Positions 4,663-10,044 of a stretch of DNA of 10,044 bases are shown in pieces; positions within the stretch are counted from its first letter, which is position 1; every line of letters begins with the position of its first letter. The notes under the pieces are model-generated. The model was given only the letters and a program-made list of their open reading frames with translations, made no database searches and was not told the origin of the DNA. Location of the stretch: NCBI GenBank assembly GCA_947259815.1, contig CAMYNO010000078.1, positions 1-10,044 on the forward strand, given 5' to 3'. The translations under genes and the position numbers were made by a program. The DNA comes from an uncultured Parvularculaceae bacterium. GTDB taxonomy: Bacteria > Pseudomonadota > Alphaproteobacteria > Caulobacterales > Parvularculaceae.

Positions 4663-7332
4663 ATGAAGTCAAATGCGCCCTGGAGCGTCAAAGGCATTGA
4701 AAGAGACGCCCGCGAGACGGCCAAGGAAGCCGCCAAACGTGAAGGCATGACGGTCGGCGAGTGGCTGAACCAGATGATTTATTCCGCCGGCGAACCTGAA
4801 AGTTCCGGCGGCGCCGTCGATGGGTTGAAACTCAGCGACGTCGTAACCGCTGTTGACCACCTGCATAAACGCGTCGCCGACAGCGCGACCGAGCATGGCG
4901 GCGCCGTTGCCGAATTGTCGAGCAAAATGGGCGACGTCGTTGAGCGGGTGCAACGGCTTGAACGCAACAAACCGATGGGCGGCGACCGTGAACGGGTCGA
5001 AGCCTTAAAAGCGCTGGAAAAAGCGGTGAGCCAGGTCGCTGTACAATTTAACAGCGCACAGAAAATCACGCTTGAGCGCCTTGATGCTTCCGAAAAGTCT
5101 ATCGAAAATCTGTCAGCGCAAATCGCCGCTGGCGGCGACAGCGCAGACGGCGCGGCGATCGAAAGCCTGAAATCGCGCATTGAAAATGTCGAACAGATGC
5201 CGGGCGCCGCTGTGGAAGTCCAGGGCGGCGATCCGGCGTTTATTGAGAATACAAGCAACCGCCTACGCGTGCTCGGCGACGAGATAAAACGCGGCGGCGA
5301 TCAAATTCGCACGCTTGAAGCGACCATCGCGAAACTGTCTCAGCAAATAGAGGCGGCCGAACGCCGAAGCGCCGAAGGCGTACATAAAACCGCTGAAACG
5401 CTCGCGGCCTTGCGCGACAAGCTTTCCATCGAACAAAGCGATGGGGTCGACAAGGACGGCGTTGCCGCCGTTGTCGCCGATCAGACCCGCGATATGATCG
5501 AGCGCGTCGATCATCTGCAATCCTCGCTTGAAAAGATGTTCACGCGTCTTGATGCGCTAAGCGGCGATGAAGGGTCCGCCCCGCTTGCCCGCGATCCAAT
5601 TGCGCCGCGGCAAGAAACAGCAGAAGTCGCCGACGCGCCAACGGATGAAAGCGCCGCGCAAGAACCTGAACCGTCAGGCGAAGCGGATGACGCGCCTACG
5701 CAAGCCTCGGTCGCGGAACCGTCTTTCACGCCGGTTGAAGACAGCGATGAAGAAGATGACGACGACTTCTTTTCCTTCGCCGACGATATTGACGCTTCGA
5801 TTGACGAGACTGAGCCCAATGAACGCGACGACGAATTTTCGTTCGAACTCGACGAAGATTCCGAACTTCGCGCGGAAGGCGAGGACATTCTTTCCGAAGT
5901 CCAGAACATTTTTTCCGGCGACGCTCCCGCACCTGCGGATGAAGACGCCAACGAGCATGCTTCAATCGACGCAGAGCTTGATGAATTACTAGCCGGCCTC
6001 GACGAAAGCGCTGACGACAATGACGAGGCTGTCGCCGAAGCGGATGTCGAAACGCCAGAGAGCGATATTTCGACGAATGCCGACACCGTTTCCGAGACGA
6101 CCGGTGAATTATCAACTGGCGACGATGAAAAGCCCGACGACGACACGACCGCTGCGACGCCGGGCAAAAGCGCGCGGCTGACGCGGCGGAACCTTACGCC
6201 CAAGCAAAAAGCTATTCTCGCAGCGCGCGCCAGACGCAAGCGCCTGACTGAGCAAGCGGAAAGCGACAGCGAGTCGGCGAAGGATGCGGCCTTGAAACAA
6301 GAGGCCGTTAAAAACGTATTCGCCGCTAGCGCTATTGAGGGGCGCGATAGCGACGAGGAGATCGACGACGCATCGCATGAGGAAGAAACAGGCGGGCGTT
6401 TCGCCGGAATTCGCAGCAAGATCCCGTTCCTGAACCGCGCGAAATCGGCGCCACGCGATCAGGACGATGATGTCGCGGCGGATGACTTCACCACCGCCGG
6501 CAACGAAGACGGCGACAAGGAAGCGCTTGAAACGCTGAAGAAGACGGCGTCGGCGCGTCCAGTCACCCTCGCGCTCGGCGTCGGCATTATTCTCGCGCTT
6601 GGCCTTTTGTTCTTCCTTGTGCGCGATCTGGTGTTTTCGTCGACCTCCAATCCCGGCGCGGAACAGGTTGCTGAAACGACTCCGGCTGCGACAGGCGCCG
6701 TAGAGGAACCGGTGCTGGAAGCGCCGGCGCCGCCCGCCGTCGATCCGCTTGCGCTTTATCGCGACGCCATGACCGGTCTTAACGCCGCCGGCAATGAAGC
6801 GGAAACCGCCATCGCGCTCGAAAAACTTGAGCAGGCCGCGATGCTTGGCCACCCGCCGGCGCAACTTCAACTGGGCGAACTCTACAAAACCGGCCAGGGC
6901 GTCGATCAGGATCTGGCGCAGGCGCGAACATGGTTCCGCCGGGCGGCTAATGGCGGCAATGTGCTCGCCATGCATCGTGTGGGCGTCATGACGGCGCGCG
7001 GCGAAGGCGGTTCCGCCAATACGCCGGAAGCGATCGGCTGGTTCGAACAAGCCGCCAATCGCGGCCTCGTTGATTCGCAATATAATCTCGGCGCGATCTA
7101 TCATCCGAGCGGCGAGGGCGAAGATCAGCCCGGCAATGTTCAGGACGCAGGCAAAGCCTATTACTGGTACTCGCTGGCGGCCAAGAATGGCGACGAGCAG
7201 GCAACGCCCCTCGCCTCCGGCGTTGGCGCCAGCCTTAGCGACTCCCAGCGTTCGGAAATCGATGCGGCGATCGCATCCTGGGAAGCCATTCCGTCCGACG
7301 TCGAGGCCAATGCGCTGGTCGCCAACGGATAA
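4663..7332 (+). CDS. podJ: PodJ-like polar organising protein with Sel1 repeats
   Basis: This 889-aa protein has the PodJ layout; PodJ organises the new pole in alphaproteobacteria. From N to C: the hallmark APWSVKGI (5-12) to GEWLNQMI (32-39); coiled-coil-prone helices (about 55-300); a very acidic, low-complexity segment (about 300-497) with two FSF motifs in acidic context (370-372, 392-394); a basic segment (502-527) rich in Arg/Lys; one membrane span (about 634-657); a Pro/Ala-rich linker; and about three and a half periplasmic Sel1 repeats (about 716-851). Caulobacter PodJ is about 970 residues and ends in a peptidoglycan-binding domain; here the protein stops soon after the Sel1 repeats and I see no such domain. 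I chose ATG 4663 because it sits four codons before the conserved APWSVKGI block; an in-frame GTG at 4654 would add three residues. The gene stands alone, with a GANTC-rich upstream region suggesting cell-cycle control. It could also be a PodJ-family paralogue rather than the orthologue. Confidence 0.8.
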   Translation: MKSNAPWSVKGIERDARETAKEAAKREGMTVGEWLNQMIYSAGEPESSGGAVDGLKLSDVVTAVDHLHKRVADSATEHGGAVAELSSKMGDVVERVQRLERNKPMGGDRERVEALKALEKAVSQVAVQFNSAQKITLERLDASEKSIENLSAQIAAGGDSADGAAIESLKSRIENVEQMPGAAVEVQGGDPAFIENTSNRLRVLGDEIKRGGDQIRTLEATIAKLSQQIEAAERRSAEGVHKTAETLAALRDKLSIEQSDGVDKDGVAAVVADQTRDMIERVDHLQSSLEKMFTRLDALSGDEGSAPLARDPIAPRQETAEVADAPTDESAAQEPEPSGEADDAPTQASVAEPSFTPVEDSDEEDDDDFFSFADDIDASIDETEPNERDDEFSFELDEDSELRAEGEDILSEVQNIFSGDAPAPADEDANEHASIDAELDELLAGLDESADDNDEAVAEADVETPESDISTNADTVSETTGELSTGDDEKPDDDTTAATPGKSARLTRRNLTPKQKAILAARARRKRLTEQAESDSESAKDAALKQEAVKNVFAASAIEGRDSDEEIDDASHEEETGGRFAGIRSKIPFLNRAKSAPRDQDDDVAADDFTTAGNEDGDKEALETLKKTASARPVTLALGVGIILALGLLFFLVRDLVFSSTSNPGAEQVAETTPAATGAVEEPVLEAPAPPAVDPLALYRDAMTGLNAAGNEAETAIALEKLEQAAMLGHPPAQLQLGELYKTGQGVDQDLAQARTWFRRAANGGNVLAMHRVGVMTARGEGGSANTPEAIGWFEQAANRGLVDSQYNLGAIYHPSGEGEDQPGNVQDAGKAYYWYSLAAKNGDEQATPLASGVGASLSDSQRSEIDAAIASWEAIPSDVEANALVANG

Positions 7333-7335
7333 CGC

Positions 7336-7351
7336 GCGCAATTGTTTGCGC
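7336..7351 (+). other. Short hairpin just after the podJ-like gene
   Basis: gcgcaa (7336-7341) pairs with ttgcgc (7346-7351) around a ttgt loop, starting four bases after the podJ-like stop codon. The stem is only 6 bp and is followed by aaatggag rather than a T-run, so it is at best a weak or factor-dependent terminator. The 79-base gap that contains it must also hold the leader, and perhaps a promoter, of the transporter gene. Confidence 0.25.
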
Positions 7352-7411
7352 AAATGGAGACCCGGCCTATAAGCGGGGCGCCCGCCAACCACTTTCAGGC
7401 TAGCGCGTCTT

Positions 7412-8326
7412 ATGCAGATTTATCTCCCGATCGCGGAGATCTCGGTTGATCCATTTGTAATCGTTACGCTCGGCGCAGCGGTCGGCTTCCTATCCGGCAT
7501 GTTTGGCGTCGGCGGCGGTTTTCTGATGACGCCGCTCCTGATTTTCTACGGCGTGCCGCCGGCAGTCGCGGTCGGCACGGAAGCCTCCCAGATTGTCGCC
7601 TCGTCAGTCTCCGGCGTGCTTGCACATTTACGGCGCAAGACCGTCGATCTTCTGATGGGCGGGTTCCTGATCGCCGGGGGCGGCGTCGGCGCCGTTATCG
7701 GCATTGCGATCTTTCGCTATTTCCGAGAGATCGGGCAAATCGAACTTTTCATTTCCATCGCTTACGTCGTTTTTCTCGGCGCTATCGGCGCATTGATGTT
7801 GATGGAATCGATGCGCGCGCTGCTCCGCGATCCGGGCGTAAAGCGCTCGCGGCGCAAGCACCGCAGCGCAGAGTGGATGGCGGCAATGCCGTTCGCCATG
7901 CGGTTTCGCCGGTCCGGCTTATACATCAGCCCGATCCCGCCGATGGTGCTGGGCTTTATCGCTGGCGTGCTTGCCGCAATCATGGGCGTTGGCGGCGGCT
8001 TCATCATGGTGCCGGCGATGCTCTATATCCTGAACATGCCGACCAATGTTGTTGTCGGCACCTCCCTCTTCCAGATCATATTCGTGACCGCGATAGCAAC
8101 GGTGCTTCACGCGGCGGCGAACCAGACTGTCGACATTCTTCTGGCGCTACTGTTGCTCAGCGGCGGCGTCATCGGCGCGCAGCTCGGCGCAAAAGTCGGC
8201 CGACGGCTGAGGGGCGAGCAATTGCGCGCCCTGCTGGCGCTGATCGTTCTCGCCGTTTGCGCCCGGCTTTTCTTCGGACTGGCGTTGCCGCCGGAAGCGC
8301 TCTTCGTGGTGGACCCGGCGCCATGA
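7412..8326 (+). CDS. TSUP family (TauE/SafE) membrane transporter
   Basis: This 304-aa integral membrane protein matches PF01925 (TauE/SafE, TSUP family), whose members export or import small organosulfur or sulfur oxyanions such as sulfite, sulfoacetate and thiosulfate. The family's internal duplication is plain: GMFGVGGGFLMTP (29-41) and IMGVGGGFIMVP (190-201), each followed by a conserved VGT motif (VAVGTEASQI and VVVGTSLFQI). About eight hydrophobic segments can be seen. A strongly basic loop (about 133-170, with RSRRKHR) separates the halves and is probably cytoplasmic. The ATG at 7412 has only a weak agg about 12 bases upstream. The stop overlaps the next start as ATGA, so the two are translationally coupled. 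The substrate cannot be read from sequence. Confidence 0.93.
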   Translation: MQIYLPIAEISVDPFVIVTLGAAVGFLSGMFGVGGGFLMTPLLIFYGVPPAVAVGTEASQIVASSVSGVLAHLRRKTVDLLMGGFLIAGGGVGAVIGIAIFRYFREIGQIELFISIAYVVFLGAIGALMLMESMRALLRDPGVKRSRRKHRSAEWMAAMPFAMRFRRSGLYISPIPPMVLGFIAGVLAAIMGVGGGFIMVPAMLYILNMPTNVVVGTSLFQIIFVTAIATVLHAAANQTVDILLALLLLSGGVIGAQLGAKVGRRLRGEQLRALLALIVLAVCARLFFGLALPPEALFVVDPAP

Positions 8327-9069
8327 AAATAATCCTCTCCATGCTCGCGGCATTCAGCCTCGCCGGCGCCGCACACGCCGCCGACATTTCGATTGCGCTC
8401 ACCGATGACCGCGTTGAGGTCGACGCGGATTTTTCCGGCGCCGCGGTCACGCTGTTCGGCGCCGTGACGGGGGCGGAAAACCCGGCGGCGACGCTGGACA
8501 TCATCGCCATCGTTACCGGGCCGCCGGGAAATTTCAGCGTGCGCCCGCTGGAAAAACGCGGCCTCATCTGGCTGCCCGGCAAACCGGCGATGATCGAAAA
8601 CGCGCCGCGCTTTTACGCCAGCACGGCAACACAGCCGATCCAGGAAATCGCACCGCTCCCCGACCAGGCGAAATTCGAGCTTGGCGTCGATAATATCCGC
8701 GCTGTTGATCTGTATGCGGACACCGATAGCGAGCACCCTTTCAACGCGGCGTTTCTCGATGCGCTTGAGTCGCGCGGGCAATATATGGACCGCGTCGGCG
8801 GCGTATCTTTCATCAAGGGCGCGCTGTTCACCGTCGATCTCGAATTGCCCGCGAACACGCCGGTCGGCGATTATGACATCGCCGTCTATTTGTATCGGGA
8901 CGGCATGCTGATCGATCACGACAGCGCGGCGCTGAAGGTCAATAAAGTCGGGCTGGAAAGACGGATATTTGACCTCGCCCACAGGCGGCCGGTGTTGTAT
9001 GGTCTCCTCTGCGTCGCCGTGTCGCTGTTGGCGGGGTGGATTGCAGGGCTCGCGTTTCGCAAATCATAA
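8323..9069 (+). CDS. TIGR02186 / Alph_Pro_TM family exported, membrane-anchored protein
   Basis: This 248-aa protein starts at the ATG overlapping the transporter stop (ATGA, 8323-8326); an upstream in-frame extension to 7873 is excluded because it lies inside the transporter gene. It has a signal peptide (MKIILSMLAAF...AHA, probable cleavage after residue 19), an extracytoplasmic beta-rich body, and a C-terminal membrane span (about 223-244) ending in FRKS. Family-typical stretches are FSGAAVTLFGAV (37-48), RVGGVSFIKGALF (157-169), LPANTPVGDYDIAVYLYRDG (175-194) and VGLERRIF (209-216). This matches PF09608, a family of unknown function found largely in alphaproteobacteria. Adjacency and coupling to a TSUP transporter suggest an accessory or periplasmic partner subunit, which is inference. 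Confidence 0.88.
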   Translation: MKIILSMLAAFSLAGAAHAADISIALTDDRVEVDADFSGAAVTLFGAVTGAENPAATLDIIAIVTGPPGNFSVRPLEKRGLIWLPGKPAMIENAPRFYASTATQPIQEIAPLPDQAKFELGVDNIRAVDLYADTDSEHPFNAAFLDALESRGQYMDRVGGVSFIKGALFTVDLELPANTPVGDYDIAVYLYRDGMLIDHDSAALKVNKVGLERRIFDLAHRRPVLYGLLCVAVSLLAGWIAGLAFRKS

Positions 9070-9099
9070 ATGAACACGGATCGTTCGTCGCCCATTCCA

Positions 9100-9105
9100 G
9101 AGGAG
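9100..9105 (+). promoter_or_regulatory. Ribosome-binding site fixing the DUF3429 start
   Basis: GAGGAG at 9100-9105 lies six bases before ATG 9112. It is the strongest Shine-Dalgarno sequence in the right half of the window and argues against the in-frame ATG at 9070, which directly abuts the preceding stop codon and has no such site. Confidence 0.75.
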
Positions 9106-9111
9106 ATCGCC

Positions 9112-9591
9112 ATGAGCGAAGCAGGCAACAAGGTCCACACCGAACAAACCGGATTACCACAGGCGGCCGCCGTCTTGGCCTATGCCGGCGCCTTGCCGCC
9201 GATCATCATGGCGCTGCTGATATGGCTGCGGCCGGCCGATCTCGCGGCCGGGGCAACCTCGCTCATGCTTGTCTATGGCGGCGCGTTGATCGTCTTTTTC
9301 GGCGGCGTTCGCTGGGGCGTTGCGGTGATGCGCCCTGACGGGCCGAGCTTCATCAGCCTGCTAGGCGGCGTCATTCCGCTCCTGATGGCGTTTCCGGTCC
9401 TGCTCCTTGAAGACGCCTTCACGCGTTTCCTCATCGTGATTATCGCTCTGCCGATACTCCTTTGGGACGATCTGCGCGCAACGCGCCGTGGCTCCGGCGC
9501 GCCCGACTGGTATCTCGGCGTGCGCACCCCGCTGACGATCCTGATGACCGTTTCTTTCATTCTCGCCTTTTTAAAAACGGTTGTGGCGTAA
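9112..9591 (+). CDS. DUF3429 family small membrane protein
   Basis: This 159-aa protein starts at ATG 9112 with GAGGAG six bases upstream; an in-frame ATG at 9070 would add 14 hydrophilic residues. Five hydrophobic segments are visible at about 17-38, 46-66, 80-98, 103-118 and 139-157. The motif FGGVRWG at 63-69 and WYLGVRTPLT at 133-142 match DUF3429 (PF11911), a family of inner-membrane proteins of unknown function. Its start lies 42 bases after the TIGR02186-family stop, and the next gene begins 15 bases after its own stop, so it is probably part of one operon. No catalytic residues are recognisable and I assign no function. Confidence 0.82.
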   Translation: MSEAGNKVHTEQTGLPQAAAVLAYAGALPPIIMALLIWLRPADLAAGATSLMLVYGGALIVFFGGVRWGVAVMRPDGPSFISLLGGVIPLLMAFPVLLLEDAFTRFLIVIIALPILLWDDLRATRRGSGAPDWYLGVRTPLTILMTVSFILAFLKTVVA

Positions 9592-9606
9592 GAAACGGCG
9601 ACATTC

Positions 9607-10044
9607 ATGACGCCGGCCACCCTCGACGCCCTGACGATCGCGCTTGATCGGCAATCGCAGATTCTGCTTGCCGGCGCCGTCATGATCATGATGTTCGCCA
9701 TCGCGCTTGGACTGAAGCTTGACCATTTTCAGTTCCTGAAGCGCGAGCCGAAAATCTTTCTTGGCGGCGTCGCCGCCCAGATCATCGCCCTGCCGCTGGC
9801 GACACTGGCGCTGGCGACAATCATGAAGCCCGCGCCGTCGGTTGCGCTCGGCATGATCGTCGTCGCGGCCTGTCCCGGCGGCAATGTTTCGAATTTCATG
9901 AGCTGGGCGGCGCGCGGCGATGTCGCTTATTCCGTCTCGCTCACTGCAGCCTCAAGCGTTATTGCAGCGGTGTGGACGCCGGCGGCGATACTCGCCTGGT
10001 CGTCTTTATACCCCCCGACGGCGGATTTGTTGAACACGATAGAC
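9607..10044 (+). CDS. Bile acid:sodium symporter (BASS) family protein, 5' part
   Basis: Only the first 146 codons are present; the frame is open to the right edge. BASS proteins (PF01758) are ten-helix sodium-coupled carriers of organic anions, usually about 300 residues. The fragment shows hydrophobic helices and the core motif CPGGNVSN (89-96), followed by DVAYSVSLT (105-113). By position relative to the SN pair, S95, N96, S109, T113 and Q58 correspond to the sodium-site residues S114, N115, S128, T132 and Q77 that I recall from the Neisseria ASBT structure, so sodium coupling is probably intact. The rest of that site lies beyond the window. The ATG at 9607 has no strong Shine-Dalgarno (agaaacgg about 9 bases upstream), which suggests coupling to the DUF3429 gene. 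Its substrate is unknown; bile acids are unlikely for this organism. Confidence 0.88.
   Translation, partial: MTPATLDALTIALDRQSQILLAGAVMIMMFAIALGLKLDHFQFLKREPKIFLGGVAAQIIALPLATLALATIMKPAPSVALGMIVVAACPGGNVSNFMSWAARGDVAYSVSLTAASSVIAAVWTPAAILAWSSLYPPTADLLNTID

Noticed and set aside
5511..6419. Serine-rich 302-codon open frame on the minus strand
   Set aside because: This is the antisense of the acidic Asp/Glu-coding segment of the podJ-like gene; GAA/GAC-rich sequence in this register reads as Ser-rich product. There is no independent support.
6112..7392. Long open frame (426 codons) on the minus strand opposite the 3' half of the podJ-like gene
   Set aside because: The product is Arg/Ala-rich with no family motif. 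The plus strand encodes a membrane span and clean Sel1 repeats.
7873..8322. N-terminal extension of the TIGR02186-family reading frame
   Set aside because: The extension overlaps the transporter gene out of frame. The ATG at 8323 gives a proper signal peptide and an ATGA coupling.
2510..8326. Dedicated DMSP or organosulfur degradation locus (DmdC-like dehydrogenase plus TauE/SafE exporter)
   Set aside because: The two genes are over 3 kb apart, on opposite strands and separated by the podJ-like gene. No DmdA, DmdB, DmdD, taurine or sulfoacetate genes are present, and this dehydrogenase class is often annotated DmdC without evidence.

Overview
The window looks like chromosomal DNA from an alphaproteobacterium. 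The evidence is a PodJ-type polar organiser with the characteristic N-terminal PWSVKGI...GEWLN block, an Alph_Pro_TM (TIGR02186-type) protein beside a TauE/SafE-family exporter, moderately GC-rich DNA with strong third-position GC bias, and a low density of GANTC (the CcrM methylation site). By a hand scan I found about 15 GANTC in 10 kb, against roughly 37-39 expected by chance. Caulobacterales, Parvularculales or a related polar or stalked lineage fit best, but I cannot fix the genus. I see no phage genes, transposases, CRISPR array, tRNA or rRNA.

Left part (1-4297). A 179-base leader precedes a small GNAT-type acetyltransferase gene (180-473, +). It converges, with only 17 bases between, on a DUF885 lipoprotein gene (491-2359, -) that carries a zinc-peptidase-like HE...GHH signature. 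Upstream of the lipoprotein on the same strand is a large acyl-CoA dehydrogenase of the DmdC-like class (2510-4291, -). The roughly 150-base gap between these two minus-strand genes holds a 10-bp perfect hairpin built with a 21-bp-phased direct repeat, and then a plausible alphaproteobacterial promoter for the lipoprotein. The two are therefore probably separate transcription units.

Middle (4292-7332). A divergent intergenic region of about 360 bases contains four GANTC sites, a sharp local enrichment, plus a TTGACGC -35-like element. It leads into a PodJ-like bitopic membrane protein of 889 aa. From N to C this has a polar-localisation N-terminus, a coiled coil, a very acidic disordered segment, a basic segment, one membrane span and periplasmic Sel1 repeats, with no visible C-terminal peptidoglycan-binding domain. 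The natural hypothesis is a cell-cycle-regulated polarity factor under CcrM/GcrA control.

Right part (7333-10044). Four plus-strand genes are packed closely: a TSUP (TauE/SafE) transporter, a TIGR02186/Alph_Pro_TM protein overlapping it by ATGA, a DUF3429 small membrane protein starting just after the next stop codon, and the 5' part of a bile acid:sodium symporter (BASS) family transporter that runs off the right edge. This looks like an operon of envelope and transport proteins. An anionic sulfur compound is a reasonable guess for the TSUP substrate, but the sequence does not show the substrate of either transporter.

I did not find a defence system or other clearly novel multi-gene system. 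The most interesting items are the GANTC cluster upstream of the podJ-like gene, the unusual composition of that protein, and the phased repeat/hairpin at 2450-2489.
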